Part shown: piece by piece, positions 37,004-45,805 of the stretch
Position numbering within the stretch: the stretch's first letter is position 1
How the letters are laid out: every line of letters begins with the position of its first letter
Assembly: GCA_002256985.1 (NCBI GenBank)
Contig: NCGO01000002.1
Span: 310,001-374,000 of the forward strand
Length of the DNA stretch: 64,000 bases
Direction of reading: 5' to 3'
DNA from: Novosphingobium sp. 28-62-57
GTDB lineage: Bacteria; Pseudomonadota; Alphaproteobacteria; Sphingomonadales; Sphingomonadaceae
The notes under the pieces: model-generated
The model's input: only the letters and a program-made list of their open reading frames with translations
Databases searched by the model: none
Told to the model about the DNA's origin: nothing
Made by a program: the position numbers and the translations under genes

Positions 37004-37348
37004 TCAAATCGCAAAACTCGATCCGCATCCGCAGCCCGAAGCTGCCTGCGGATTGGTCACCTTGAACGCGGCCCCGCCCAGCGATTCGACATAGTCCACC
37101 TCGCTGCCTTCCAGCAGGCCCAGGCTCACTTCGTCCACCAGCAGCTTCACGCCATCGGTTTCGGCCACGCAATCGCCCTCTTCCGGGGCATCGGCCAGTT
37201 CGAACTTGTATTGAAAGCCCGAACAACCCCCGCCCTCCACCGACAGGCGCAGGATCGCAGGCTTGCCCTGCTTGGCGGCGATCGCGGCAACCCGCGTGGC
37301 AGCATTACGGGCCAAGGATACGGGCGAAGCAAGAGCGGTCTCAGTCAT
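37004..37348 (-). CDS. erpA: Iron-sulfur cluster insertion protein
   Basis: A 114-residue A-type Fe-S carrier. The three conserved cysteines are in GGGCSGFQYKF and SGCGCGSSF. Start ATG 37348 (MTETALASPVSLARNAA); an upstream in-frame extension is not homologous. It delivers clusters to apo-enzymes in the cytosol. Whether it is ErpA or IscA/SufA cannot be settled by sequence alone; the absence of suf/isc genes nearby favours ErpA. Confidence 0.9.
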   Translation of the reverse strand: MTETALASPVSLARNAATRVAAIAAKQGKPAILRLSVEGGGCSGFQYKFELADAPEEGDCVAETDGVKLLVDEVSLGLLEGSEVDYVESLGGAAFKVTNPQAASGCGCGSSFAI

Positions 37349-37379
37349 GCCGCTAACATAAGCACGATAGTCCAAAACC

Positions 37380-37673
37380 TCAACGGTTGCGCTCGTCTTC
37401 CAGCCGGTCTTCGATGCTCTCGTCATGCCCGGTGCCGCTGGACAGGAACACCAGCCCCATCAGCGCCGCCATCAGCATGATCGTCAGCCAGATGCCCAGC
37501 GCGCTGGCGATATAAAGGTGAATCGAAACCAGCCCGATTTGCCAATACAGCACGCTCAGCGCCACAGCGACCACGGCGGTGCTGAACCACGCCATGGCCC
37601 GCATGATCGCCCAATAGCGCGCAAAGGCAAAGCGCGCGTTTTCAGGATCATCAAGGGGGGATTGGCCGTGCAT
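37380..37673 (-). CDS. Small two-helix membrane protein
   Basis: A 97-residue protein from ATG 37673 (AAAGGA about 9 bases upstream). Hydrophobic segments at about residues 25-45 (AMAWFSTAVVAVALSVLYW) and 52-78 (LYIASALGIWLTIMLMAALM), then an acidic-basic tail (DESIEDRLEDERNR). It lies 31 bp upstream of erpA on the same strand. A conserved sphingomonad-type hypothetical, to my recollection; function unknown. Confidence 0.8.
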   Translation of the reverse strand: MHGQSPLDDPENARFAFARYWAIMRAMAWFSTAVVAVALSVLYWQIGLVSIHLYIASALGIWLTIMLMAALMGLVFLSSGTGHDESIEDRLEDERNR

Positions 37674-37816
37674 CGTCAGGGTCCTTTGCGCATCGCAATC
37701 AGGGTTTGCAACGGCTTTGACAATGGGCCGTAAACTGTCATGATCGCTAGTGGAGATACGGCGGTCCGCAAAGACGCCCGAAGGCGCACGGTCCGCACCC
37801 TGTAAAGGAGGATGCC

Positions 37817-38245
37817 ATGACCATTGCGCAGGTAATTGCAGGACGCAGCGAAGTGTGGAGCGTTTCGGCCGACGCACAAGTTTCAGACGCGATTGACATG
37901 CTGGCCCGCCACCGCATCGGCGCGCTTCCCGTGGCGGATGACAGCAACGGCGTTGCCGGGATCTTCTCCGAACGCGACATGATTCGAACCTTGCACAAAC
38001 ACGGTGAAGCCGCCCTGCACATGAAAGTGCGCGACATGATGACCGCCCCGGTCATCACCGTCACCCCGCAAACCCCGGTCATGGAAGCGCTCACCCTGAT
38101 GACCCAGCGCCGCTTCCGCCACCTCCCCGTGGTCGAAGGTCAACGCATGGTCGCCTTCATCTCAATCGGCGACCTCGTCAAACACCGCCTCGACGCAATC
38201 GAAGCCGAAGCCGGCGCCCTGCGCGAATACATCCAGCAAGCCTGA
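37817..38245 (+). CDS. CBS domain protein
   Basis: A 142-residue cytosolic protein made of two CBS motifs (about residues 8-65 and 75-130), a Bateman module that senses adenine nucleotides or similar ligands. Typical segments: AIDMLARHRIGALPVADDSNGVAGIFSERD and ALTLMTQRRFRHLPVVEG. AAAGGAGG lies just upstream of the ATG. No effector domain is attached. It is divergent from the erpA group. Confidence 0.92.
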   Translation: MTIAQVIAGRSEVWSVSADAQVSDAIDMLARHRIGALPVADDSNGVAGIFSERDMIRTLHKHGEAALHMKVRDMMTAPVITVTPQTPVMEALTLMTQRRFRHLPVVEGQRMVAFISIGDLVKHRLDAIEAEAGALREYIQQA

Positions 38246-38320
38246 TCCTTCCCCTCCGCTCATCCTGAGCCTGTCGAAGGAGGAGGGGGACCACCGAAGG
38301 TGTGGAGTGACACCCCAATA

Positions 38321-38368
38321 CCTCCCCGGCACGGGGAGGGGGACCACCCGCAGGGTGGTGGAGGGGTA
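38321..38368 (+). repeat. Family F repeat (CCTCCCCGGCACGGGGAGGG type)
   Basis: Hairpin CTCCCC/GGGGAG plus a second hairpin ACCACC/GGTGGT. Related copies are at 40800-40930 (two units, one reversed) and 52988-53035. A family D unit (CATCCTGAGCCTGTCGAAGG) lies next to it at about 38258-38282. Confidence 0.8.
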
Positions 38369-38489
38369 CGCGCCGTAAAGCGCGCCCTCTCCACCCCGCC
38401 CAAAATCCGCACCCATGCCATCCGATTCCGCTTGGCCAAGCGCCGCCCCCTTGCCATGATCGCAACTCACCTCGGGGGAGTTGCACAAC

Positions 38490-39101
38490 ATGGGCGGTCT
38501 GCTGGCCCCCGAAAATCTGCCGTTCGCCGTCGCACTGGCGCTGCTGGCCCTGCTCGTGGTGGTGCAGGTCACCGGCCTGTCCGATATCCTTGGCGATGCA
38601 GACAGCACCGACGGCGATATCGACGCGGGCTCTGCCCTTGCCAGCGTGACCGGCATCGGCACGCTGCCCTTCATCGTCTGGCTCTCGTTCTTCCTCGCCA
38701 CTTTCGCGCTGGTCGGCCTGTCGCTGCAGCAACTGGTCGCATCGTTCTTCGGCAGCCCGTTCGGCCCCGGCGCGGCCACCGCCATGGGCCTGATCGCTGC
38801 GTGGCCGGTCAACACCGCGATCACCCGCACCGTCAGCCGCATCTGGCCGCATGATGAAACCACCGCTGTCCCGGTCGATGCGCTGGTGGGCAAGCGCGGC
38901 ACTGTGCAAATCGGCAAGGCCACGCGCGGCAGTCCGGCGCGCGTTGCTGTGCGCGATGTCCACGGCCAGACTCATCTGGTGATGGCCGAACCGCACGAAG
39001 ACAGCGCCATTCTGGGCGAGGGCGCACAGGTCCTGCTCGTCCGGCGCGAGGGCGAATTGTTCTTCGCGATCGATGCCGATGGCCCGCTCAAACTCACTTA
39101 A
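38490..39101 (+). CDS. YqiJ-like membrane protein with OB-fold domain
   Basis: A 203-residue inner-membrane protein of the YqiJ/DUF1449 type: helices at about residues 8-30, 50-75 and 82-105, then a C-terminal OB-like domain (DALVGKRGTVQIGKATRG, then VLLVRREGELFFAID). GGGGGAG stands 9 bases before the ATG at 38490; a TTG at 38481 is too close to it. It is followed after 50 bp by the flotillin gene, the conserved YqiJ-YqiK pairing. Confidence 0.85.
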   Translation: MGGLLAPENLPFAVALALLALLVVVQVTGLSDILGDADSTDGDIDAGSALASVTGIGTLPFIVWLSFFLATFALVGLSLQQLVASFFGSPFGPGAATAMGLIAAWPVNTAITRTVSRIWPHDETTAVPVDALVGKRGTVQIGKATRGSPARVAVRDVHGQTHLVMAEPHEDSAILGEGAQVLLVRREGELFFAIDADGPLKLT

Positions 39102-39151
39102 GCTAACCTCAAGCTCACTTCATATTCGCTGAATAGGCGGGAGAATTTTCG

Positions 39152-40786
39152 ATGAATCAGCTTATCCCCATCGGCATCTATGCAGGCACCGGCCTTGCCC
39201 TGCTGCTGATCATCGCACTCACGCTGACCCGGCTCTATCGCCGCGCCACCAAGGAAGTGGGCTTTGTTCGCACCGGCTTTGGCGGCGAAAAGGTCGTGAT
39301 CAATGGCGGCGCGCTGGTCCTGCCGGTGCTGCACGAAACCATGCCCGTGAACATGAACACCGTGCGCCTTGCCGTAGAGCGCAAGAACACCGACGCCCTG
39401 ATCACGCTCGACCGTTTGCGGATCGATGTGAAGGCCGAATTCTACGTCCGCGTCCGTCCCGATGCCAATGCCATCGCCATGGCCGCCCAAACGCTGGGCA
39501 TGCGCACGATGCAGCCCGAAGCGTTGAAGGACCTCGTCGAAGGCAAATTCGTCGACGCGCTCCGCTCGGTCGCGGCGGGCATGACCATGAACCAGCTGCA
39601 CGAACAGCGCGCCGATTTCGTGCAGAAGGTGCAGCAAGTCTCGTCCAACGATCTGGCGATGAACGGCCTCGAACTCGAATCCGTCTCGCTCACCGGGCTT
39701 GATCAGACCAGCATCGAACACTTCAACGCCAACAATGCCTTCGACGCCGAGGGCCTGACCAAGCTGACCGAGCAGATCGAACTGCGCAAAAAGGCGCGCA
39801 ACGACATCGAACAGGACACCCGCGTCCAGATCGAGACCAAGAATCTCGAGGCCGAACAGCAATCGCTCCGCATCGCGCGCGACAACGAATTTGCCCGGCT
39901 CGAACAGCAGCGCGAAATCGAAATGCGCCGCGCCGAACAGGCCGCCGAAGTGGCGCGCGAGCAGTCCTTGCGCAGTCAGGAAGCCGAAGGCGCGCGGATC
40001 GAGGCCAAGAAGCTGGTCGACAGCCAGCAGATCGAGGCCGACCGCGCAGTGCAGCAGGCCCGCATCGCTCAGCAGCAGGCGCTCGAAATCGCCAAGCAAG
40101 AACAGCAGATCGCGATCCAGAACAAGAGCCGCGAGGAGAGCCAGGCCAAAGCCACCGCCGACGAAGCCCGCGCCAAAGCTGCTGCCGCCGAAGAACAGGT
40201 CGTCACCTCGCGCGAAACCGAAATCGCCGAACGCGGCAAGCGCATCGAACTGATCGAAGCAGCCAAAACCGCCGAGCGCGACGCGATCCGCGTCAAGGTC
40301 GAAGCCGAAGCCGAAAAAGCCGCCGCCGCCAACCGCGCCGAGGCCGTCCGACTAGAAGCCGAGGGCGAGGCCGAAGCCGAAAAGCTCCGCGCCGAAGCCG
40401 CCCGCGTGCGCTTCGAAGTCGAAGCCGCTGGCCAGCGCGCGATCAACGAGGCCGCCAACCTGCTCTCCTCAGACCAGATCTCGCTGCAAACCAAGATGGC
40501 CCTGCTCAAAGTCCTGCCAGAACTCGTGCGCGAATCCGCCAAGCCATTGGAAGCCATCGATTCGATCAAGATCGTGCAAGTCGATGGCCTCACCCGTTCC
40601 TCAGCCGGGGCCGGGGAGGGCAGTGCAAACGGCAACGGCAACCTCGCCAGCGACGCCCTCACCGCCGCACTAAGCTATCGCGCCCAAGCCCCGATCATCG
40701 ATGGATTGATGAAAGAACTCGGCCTCGATGGCGGCTCCCTCGAAGGACTGGTGAAGGGCGCGCCAACGGCAACAGCTGACGAGTAG
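39152..40786 (+). CDS. Flotillin family protein (YqiK-like)
   Basis: A 544-residue membrane-associated SPFH protein. N-terminal helix (residues 5-25), SPFH/band 7 domain (about 30-210, with GFVRTGFGGEKVVINGGALVLP), a long glutamate/alanine/lysine coiled coil (about 215-440), and a C-terminal segment rich in glycine and asparagine (SAGAGEGSANGNGN). GGGAGA precedes the ATG. Flotillins scaffold membrane microdomains; YqiJ likely acts with it. Confidence 0.93.
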   Translation: MNQLIPIGIYAGTGLALLLIIALTLTRLYRRATKEVGFVRTGFGGEKVVINGGALVLPVLHETMPVNMNTVRLAVERKNTDALITLDRLRIDVKAEFYVRVRPDANAIAMAAQTLGMRTMQPEALKDLVEGKFVDALRSVAAGMTMNQLHEQRADFVQKVQQVSSNDLAMNGLELESVSLTGLDQTSIEHFNANNAFDAEGLTKLTEQIELRKKARNDIEQDTRVQIETKNLEAEQQSLRIARDNEFARLEQQREIEMRRAEQAAEVAREQSLRSQEAEGARIEAKKLVDSQQIEADRAVQQARIAQQQALEIAKQEQQIAIQNKSREESQAKATADEARAKAAAAEEQVVTSRETEIAERGKRIELIEAAKTAERDAIRVKVEAEAEKAAAANRAEAVRLEAEGEAEAEKLRAEAARVRFEVEAAGQRAINEAANLLSSDQISLQTKMALLKVLPELVRESAKPLEAIDSIKIVQVDGLTRSSAGAGEGSANGNGNLASDALTAALSYRAQAPIIDGLMKELGLDGGSLEGLVKGAPTATADE

Positions 40787-40799
40787 CAACCAAAATCCT

Positions 40800-40930
40800 C
40801 CCTGTTTTTGCGTAGCACAAACGGGGAGGGGGACCGCCAGCGAAGCTGGTGGTGGAGGGGGTGAACGCCCCTCCGTCATCGGCTACGCCGACGCCACCTC
40901 CCCATTTGCACTTCGTGAAAACGGGGAGGG
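40800..40930. repeat. Family F repeats, opposed units
   Basis: A forward unit (ACGGGGAGGGGGACCGCCAG, then AGCTGGTGGTGGAGGGG) at 40820-40861 and a reversed/hairpin unit CCTCCCC..GGGGAGG at 40899-40930. They fill the gap between the convergent flotillin and adenosine kinase genes. Confidence 0.75.
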
Positions 40931-40939
40931 TCAAGAACG

Positions 40940-41935
40940 TCAGCCTAACCGCGCCGCCACCAGCGCCTTCAAATCCGCCTCAGGCCGCGCGCCATAGTGC
41001 GAGATCACTTCCGCTGCACAAACCGCGCCCAGCGTCAGGCTCTCGGCCAGCGGCCGCCCACGCACATAACCGAACAGGAACCCGGCGGCGAACAAGTCTC
41101 CCGCGCCGGTCGTATCGACCACCTTGGCAATCGGCTCGGCCGGGACGTGGGCGTGTTCGCCCCCGCTTACCGCATGCGCGCCCTTTTCGCTGCGCGTCAC
41201 CACCAGCGTCGGCACCTTGGGTGAAATCGCGGCAAGGCCCGCGTCAAAGTCCTTGATCCCGGTCAGCGCGGCCAGCTCATGCTCGTTGGCGAACAGGATA
41301 TCGATCTGCCCTTCGTCGATCAGCGCGCGGAAATCATCACCATGGCGCGAGATCACGAAAGCGTCAGACAGCGTGAACGCCACCTTGCGCCCGGCATTGC
41401 GCGCCGCCGCAATCGCGCGGCGCATCGCGCGGCGCGGCTCTTCCGGGTCCCACAGATAGCCTTCGAGATAGAGCACCTTGGCCGCCGCAATCGTCGCATC
41501 ATCCAGCGCGTCTGCGGGCAGGAACTGCGATGCACCCAGGAACGTGTTCATCGTGCGCTGCCCGTCGGGCGACACGAAAATCAGGCACCGCGCCGTCGGC
41601 GGCTCGTCGGCGCGCACCGGCGTGGCATAGGCAATCCCGCCCGCACGGATATCATGCGCAAAGACCTCGCCCAGCTGGTCATCCGCCACCTGCCCGATGA
41701 ACGCACACTTCGCGCCCAGCGCCGCCATGCCCGCCAGCGTATTGGCCGCCGATCCGCCCGAAATCTCGCGCGCCGGGCCCATCGCGTCGTACAATTCCTG
41801 CGCCCGCGCGGTATCGACCAGCGTCATCCCGCCCTTGGCCAGCCCCAGCCGCTCGATGTCGGCATCCTCGCAAGGTGCCATCACATCGACAATCGCGTTG
41901 CCAATGGCAATCACGTCATAAGCGGCTTCAGACAT
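40940..41935 (-). CDS. Adenosine kinase (PfkB family)
   Basis: A 331-residue ribokinase-fold kinase. Motifs: IGNAIVDVMA at the N-terminus, SGGSAANTLAG (substrate-binding GGxxxN type) and the PfkB signature DTTGAGDLFAAGFLFG with the catalytic Asp. FANEHELAALTG is typical of bacterial adenosine kinase-like members. It phosphorylates adenosine to AMP, or possibly another nucleoside or sugar. Confidence 0.9.
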   Translation of the reverse strand: MSEAAYDVIAIGNAIVDVMAPCEDADIERLGLAKGGMTLVDTARAQELYDAMGPAREISGGSAANTLAGMAALGAKCAFIGQVADDQLGEVFAHDIRAGGIAYATPVRADEPPTARCLIFVSPDGQRTMNTFLGASQFLPADALDDATIAAAKVLYLEGYLWDPEEPRRAMRRAIAAARNAGRKVAFTLSDAFVISRHGDDFRALIDEGQIDILFANEHELAALTGIKDFDAGLAAISPKVPTLVVTRSEKGAHAVSGGEHAHVPAEPIAKVVDTTGAGDLFAAGFLFGYVRGRPLAESLTLGAVCAAEVISHYGARPEADLKALVAARLG

Positions 41936-42083
41936 GCAGGCAGTGCTCCGTAATGGTGTAAACTCCGCTACCGCCTAGCCTGTTCGCCGCATTGCAGCAA
42001 GAAGCGCCGGACCGCCCCGCCCCTGCGCCACATCGCAACTTTCTGCGGTTGACCGGCCCGCGCGCAGCCGCCATCCCCGCAGC

Positions 42084-42524
42084 GTGATCCTGCGCCCCGC
42101 CCTCCTCGCCCTGCCGCTCGCCCTGCCTTTGGCCCTGCTGCTCGCATCGTGCGGCGGAGACATGGTGCCCCCGGGCCGGGCCACGCCTGTCCGCACCACC
42201 AAAGTCCCTGCGCGCACCACCGTCCCGCGGCCCGCCCCGGTCCAGCGCCCCTCGGCCCAAGTGCAAATGGCCCCCGGCCTCGAAGGCGTGATCGGTGCCG
42301 ACGCACTCCAGCTTGGCCGCGTGTTCGGCACGCCCCGGCTCGATGTGATCGAAGACGACGCGCGCAAACTGCAATGGTCCGGCACAGCCTGCATTCTCGA
42401 CGTCTATCTCTACCCGCAGGCCGGCGGCGCAAGGCCCACCGCCACATATGTCGAAGCGCGGCGCGGCGACGGCCGCGAAGTCGATCGCGCCGCCTGCGTC
42501 ACTGCGCTGCGCAAGGCTCCGTAA
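42084..42524 (+). CDS. Putative lipoprotein of unknown function
   Basis: A 146-residue protein starting at GTG 42084. The N-terminal hydrophobic run of Leu/Ala/Pro ends in LLASCGGD, a lipobox with Cys at about 23. A Pro/Thr-rich linker follows (to about residue 60) and a small folded domain (LQLGRVFGTPRLDVIEDDARKL, then TACILDVYLYP). Two further cysteines (TACIL, AACVT) may bond. Its last 26 bases overlap the 3' end of the convergent Rrf2-family gene. Confidence 0.75.
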   Translation: MILRPALLALPLALPLALLLASCGGDMVPPGRATPVRTTKVPARTTVPRPAPVQRPSAQVQMAPGLEGVIGADALQLGRVFGTPRLDVIEDDARKLQWSGTACILDVYLYPQAGGARPTATYVEARRGDGREVDRAACVTALRKAP

Positions 42525-42960
42525 CCGCGCACCCCGGAACCGTGGGCAAGATCGCCCATGGCGCGAACGCAGGCACGCCCTCACGCGCCACATCGGCCAG
42601 TGTATAGCGGTCCAGCACCCCCAGAAACGCCTCCAGCGCCTCAGCCAGCACACCGCTTAGCACACAGTCACCCTTCAGCGCGCAGTTCGCACAATCGGCC
42701 AGCCGCAGGCCCCGCTCCAGCTTGCGCACCACATCGCCAACGCCAATCTCTGCCGCCGGTCTGGCCAGCGCAATGCCGCCACTGCGCCCACGCTGCGATG
42801 TCGCAAAACCTGCCTGCACCAGCCCCTGCGCCACTTTGGCCACGTGATGGTAGCTCAGCCCCTGCTGCGCAGAGAATGCGGGCAGACTGATCGCAGCGCC
42901 ATCGCGCGCCAGCACGATCAGCAAGCGCAGGCCAAAGTCGGTGTGCTGGGTCAGTTGCAT
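42499..42960 (-). CDS. Rrf2 family transcriptional regulator, NsrR-like
   Basis: A 153-residue winged-helix regulator starting at ATG 42960 (MQLTQHTDFGLRLL). The helix-turn-helix is about residues 25-60 (SYHHVAKVAQGL), the wing is RGRSGGIALARP, and three cysteines Cys90, Cys93 and Cys99 (ADCANCALKGDC) fit an Fe-S ligand site as in NsrR and IscR. It is divergent from a single-domain globin gene across a palindrome, which supports NO sensing with the globin as target. Confidence 0.88.
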   Translation of the reverse strand: MQLTQHTDFGLRLLIVLARDGAAISLPAFSAQQGLSYHHVAKVAQGLVQAGFATSQRGRSGGIALARPAAEIGVGDVVRKLERGLRLADCANCALKGDCVLSGVLAEALEAFLGVLDRYTLADVAREGVPAFAPWAILPTVPGCAVTEPCAAQ

Positions 42961-43001
42961 CGCGCCAATATCGAATTTCGGCTTGCACAAATCAAGCAAA
43001 T

Positions 43002-43017
43002 CAAATACCGGTATTTG
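43002..43017. promoter_or_regulatory. Perfect 16-bp palindrome between NsrR-like and globin genes
   Basis: CAAATACCGGTATTTG lies 24 bp before the globin start and 42 bp before the regulator start, the expected place for an autoregulatory operator. The AAATAC/GTATTT half-sites resemble Rrf2/NsrR-type sites in outline. Confidence 0.6.
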
Positions 43018-43040
43018 TAATACCTGATTGGAGATTCCCC

Positions 43041-43484
43041 ATGCGCACCGCTTCTGCCCACGCCCGCACCATCGTCAAATCCACCGCGCCGATGATCGAA
43101 GCGCGCGGGCTGGAAATCACCACCGCGATGTACAAGCGGTTGTTCCAGAACGAAGATGTAAAGGCGATGTTCGATCAGGCCGCGCAGGAATCGGGCGAAC
43201 AGCCGCGCCGCCTCGCCAATGCCATCCTCGCCTACGCGAAGAATATCGACAAGCTCGAGAACCTCGGCCCCGCGGTCAGCCGCATGGTCCAGCGCCACGT
43301 CGATTGCGGCGTAAAGGCTGAACACTACCCCTATGTCGCCGACGCTCTGCTGCCTGCGATTCGCGATGTCGTGGGCGCTGATGTGGCCACCGACGAAGTA
43401 CTCGCCGCCTGGGGCGAGGCTTACTGGATGCTGGCCTACATTCTTATCGCCGCCGAAGTTGAAGCTTACGCCGAAGCAGCCTGA
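43041..43484 (+). CDS. Single-domain globin
   Basis: A 147-residue haem protein like the globin module of flavohaemoglobins, without a reductase domain. AMYKRLFQNEDVKAMF holds the B10 Tyr and CD1 Phe regions; the proximal His is in KAEHYPYVADALL. TTGGAGA stands about 8 bases before the ATG. A likely NO dioxygenase or NO binder needing a separate reductase. It is controlled presumably by the divergent NsrR-like protein. Confidence 0.92.
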   Translation: MRTASAHARTIVKSTAPMIEARGLEITTAMYKRLFQNEDVKAMFDQAAQESGEQPRRLANAILAYAKNIDKLENLGPAVSRMVQRHVDCGVKAEHYPYVADALLPAIRDVVGADVATDEVLAAWGEAYWMLAYILIAAEVEAYAEAA

Positions 43485-43517
43485 TCAACCCCCGAACGAT
43501 CAAACCGCCAAGGCGTC

Positions 43518-43549
43518 CCGCCTGCCCGTCCCCTCCGCCGGGCAGGCGG
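43518..43549. terminator. Bidirectional hairpin between convergent genes
   Basis: A perfect 11-bp stem CCGCCTGCCCG/CGGGCAGGCGG with a 10-base loop lies between the globin and saccharopine-dehydrogenase-like genes. There is no clear T-run on either side. Confidence 0.55.
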
Positions 43550-43559
43550 AATTCACGCA

Positions 43560-44747
43560 TCACGCTTCTGCCGCAAAGCTGATTTCCGCATGTTCGCGCA
43601 ACCGCTGCACCAGCGCCTCGCCCAGAATTGCACCCGGCGTGCCAATCCCGCCCGCCGCATCGCTGGCCAGCAGCGCAATTGCCGTCTCGGAAATCATCCG
43701 GCTGGTCGATCCATAGCCCGGATCGTACCGCCCCTTCACGCCATAGCGCACTACCTGCCCATCGGGCATCTCGCCCACGAACAGCACGTCATAAAACCCC
43801 GTCTCGCGCTCTTCAGGTGAAGGCCCTTCGCCCGGCTTTGGATCATCGGGCCGCCCGATCATCGGCGTTTTCGCCAGATGCTCGGCAATCGCCTTGCCCT
43901 GATCGCCGGGTCCAGTCAGCACCATCTCGTCATAGACAAAGTCCGTGCCCCACGGATGGCCCAGCAAGGCATTGGTGCGGTGGACATTCTTGGTGTTGAT
44001 CGCCGCCATGATGAACGGCGTCTCCCAACTGTCCAGCGCCGCATCATACTGCACCACATTGCCTGCAGGCTGCGCCGGCCCTTCAAACCCCGGCGTCAGG
44101 CAAAACGCGCTCTGCATCAGCGCGATCAGCGAAGGATCGCGGCCCATGGCCGCCAGAGTCGCCTTCAAACTCGCTGCCGTGCCGCCAGAAGCGCCACCCT
44201 TCATCCCGCGCATCCGCCCTTTCACGCGCGGGGCAGGGCGGCCAAACTTGGCAACCGCCTCTTTCTGCAGCATCAGCACGCCCAGATCGAACGGGATCGA
44301 ATCGAATCCGCTGGAAAAACAGATGCGCGCGCCGCTCTGTTTCGCTGCCTCGCCGTACTTGTCGATCATCTGCCGCATCCACACCGGCTCGCCGCACAAA
44401 TCGGCATAGTCGGTGCCCGCTGCGATGCAGGCCGCCAGCAAAGGCTCGCCATAAAGCTGATACGGCCCCACCGTGGTAATCACCACGCGCGCCTGCTCCA
44501 CCATCGCGGAAAGGCTGGCCGGATCGGCGGCATCAGCCACGATCAGCGGCGTGTCTGCGGGCGCGCCAATCAGGTCACGCACCTCGGCCAGCTTGTCCGC
44601 CGAACGTCCTGCCATCGCCCAGCTTGGCCTATCTTTTCCGGGACCTTCCTGCCCGTAATGCTGCGCCAGATATTCGGCCACCAGCCGCCCGGTAAACCCC
44701 GTCGCCCCGTAAACCACGATGTCATAGGGCCGCGCCGACTTGTCCAT
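43560..44747 (-). CDS. Saccharopine dehydrogenase-like / trans-acting enoyl reductase family protein
   Basis: A 395-residue oxidoreductase. Start ATG 44747 with GGAGAGG upstream; the frame extends to 44774 without support. The Rossmann motif VVYGATGFTGRLVAEYL is at residues 9-25; further family segments are VVITTVGPYQLYGEPL and YADLCGEP. Members reduce lipid or polyketide intermediates, or have unknown roles. It stands alone; no pathway link is visible. Confidence 0.88.
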   Translation of the reverse strand: MDKSARPYDIVVYGATGFTGRLVAEYLAQHYGQEGPGKDRPSWAMAGRSADKLAEVRDLIGAPADTPLIVADAADPASLSAMVEQARVVITTVGPYQLYGEPLLAACIAAGTDYADLCGEPVWMRQMIDKYGEAAKQSGARICFSSGFDSIPFDLGVLMLQKEAVAKFGRPAPRVKGRMRGMKGGASGGTAASLKATLAAMGRDPSLIALMQSAFCLTPGFEGPAQPAGNVVQYDAALDSWETPFIMAAINTKNVHRTNALLGHPWGTDFVYDEMVLTGPGDQGKAIAEHLAKTPMIGRPDDPKPGEGPSPEERETGFYDVLFVGEMPDGQVVRYGVKGRYDPGYGSTSRMISETAIALLASDAAGGIGTPGAILGEALVQRLREHAEISFAAEA

Positions 44748-44774
44748 GTGCCTCTCCGCTAGGAATGCTTGCAC

Positions 44775-45122
44775 TCCAGCTTGGCAAAGTCAGGGCCGAT
44801 TGCAACAGGATTTAATCGCGGGGTTAAATTGAAAGCCGTTCAGCCATCCCACCCCAAACTTCGTCATTCCCGCGCAGGCGGGAATCCAGCGACCAATAGT
44901 GTCATCGCCGTGCGATGTCTTTCTTGTGGGACTGGATTCCCGCCTTCGCGGGAATGACGATGAAAATTGGGCGAAGTTTTACAAAGCCACCCCAAACCCC
45001 GCTCGTCCTGAGCCTGTCGAAGGACGCCCGCCAAACGCTGGATGCTTCGACAAGCTCAGCATGAGCGGATGTTGTGTAAAGAACCGCTCATCCTGAGCTT
45101 GTCGAAGGATCGCCGCGAAGAC
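44775..45122. other. 348-bp gene-free gap filled with repeats
   Basis: No gene seen. It contains a family A opposed pair (44862-44889 and 44932-44959) and three family D units (CCTGAGCCTGTCGAAGGAC at about 45005, a reversed unit TTCGACAAGCTCAGCATGAG at about 45047, and a forward unit at about 45089). Confidence 0.8.
44862..44959. repeat. Inverted pair of family A palindromic repeats
   Basis: A forward 28-bp copy at 44862-44889 and a reversed copy at 44932-44959, 42 bp apart, upstream of the saccharopine-dehydrogenase-like gene. Confidence 0.9.
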
Positions 45123-45677
45123 TCACAACTTCGGCAAAGTCACCCCACGCTGCCCCATATACTTGCCCGCCCGGTCAGCATAACTCACCTCGCACGGCTC
45201 ATTGCCCTGCAAGAACAGGAACTGGCACGCGCCTTCGTTGGCATAGATCTTGGCGGGCAGGGGAGTGGTGTTGGAAAATTCCAGCGTCACATGGCCTTCC
45301 CAGCCCGGCTCCAGCGGCGTCACGTTCACGATGATGCCGCACCGCGCATACGTGCTCTTGCCAAGGCAGATCACCAGCACATCGCGCGGCACGCGGAAAT
45401 ATTCGACCGTGCGGGCCAGCGCGAAGGAATTGGGCGGGATCACGCAAACGTCGGTCTCGCGGTCCACCAGACTCGCCCCGTCGAAATTCTTGGGGTCCAC
45501 GATGGCTGAGTCCACGTTCGTGAAAATCTTGAACTCGCGCGCCACCCGCGCGTCATAGCCATAGGACGAAAGCCCATAGCTAATGCACCCATCGCGCCGC
45601 TGCGTCTCCACGAAAGGCTCAATCATCCCCTCGTTCAACGCCTTCTCGCGGATCCACTTGTCGGAAAGTATGGCCAA
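45123..45677 (-). CDS. dcd: dCTP deaminase
   Basis: A 184-residue enzyme making dUTP from dCTP for thymidylate synthesis. The start is TTG at 45677 (MAILSDKWI) with GGGAGAG 6 bases upstream; the frame extends upstream but translates a repeat. Motifs: [16 protein letters not shown], the catalytic region [21 protein letters not shown] and GACQFLF. It follows cdd on the same strand, a pyrimidine-salvage pairing. Confidence 0.95.
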   Translation of the reverse strand: MAILSDKWIREKALNEGMIEPFVETQRRDGCISYGLSSYGYDARVAREFKIFTNVDSAIVDPKNFDGASLVDRETDVCVIPPNSFALARTVEYFRVPRDVLVICLGKSTYARCGIIVNVTPLEPGWEGHVTLEFSNTTPLPAKIYANEGACQFLFLQGNEPCEVSYADRAGKYMGQRGVTLPKL

Positions 45678-45702
45678 CTGGCTCTCCCTTGAATTTCTCT
45701 TA

Positions 45703-45774
45703 CGCCCTACCGCTTGCGGGAGGGCCGCGAGACTTGGGCTTGCGCAGCAAGCCTTAGTCGCAGCGGGGTGGGCA
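45703..45774 (-). repeat. Family B repeat, diverged copy
   Basis: It shares the CGCTTGCGGGAGGG, GCGAGACTT and TTAGTCGCAGCGGGGTGGGC blocks with the copies at 30480 and 60494, in the same order. It lies between cdd and dcd. Confidence 0.75.
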
Positions 45775-45805
45775 CTTGCACAGCGCAAACGTCACCCCAA
45801 AACCC

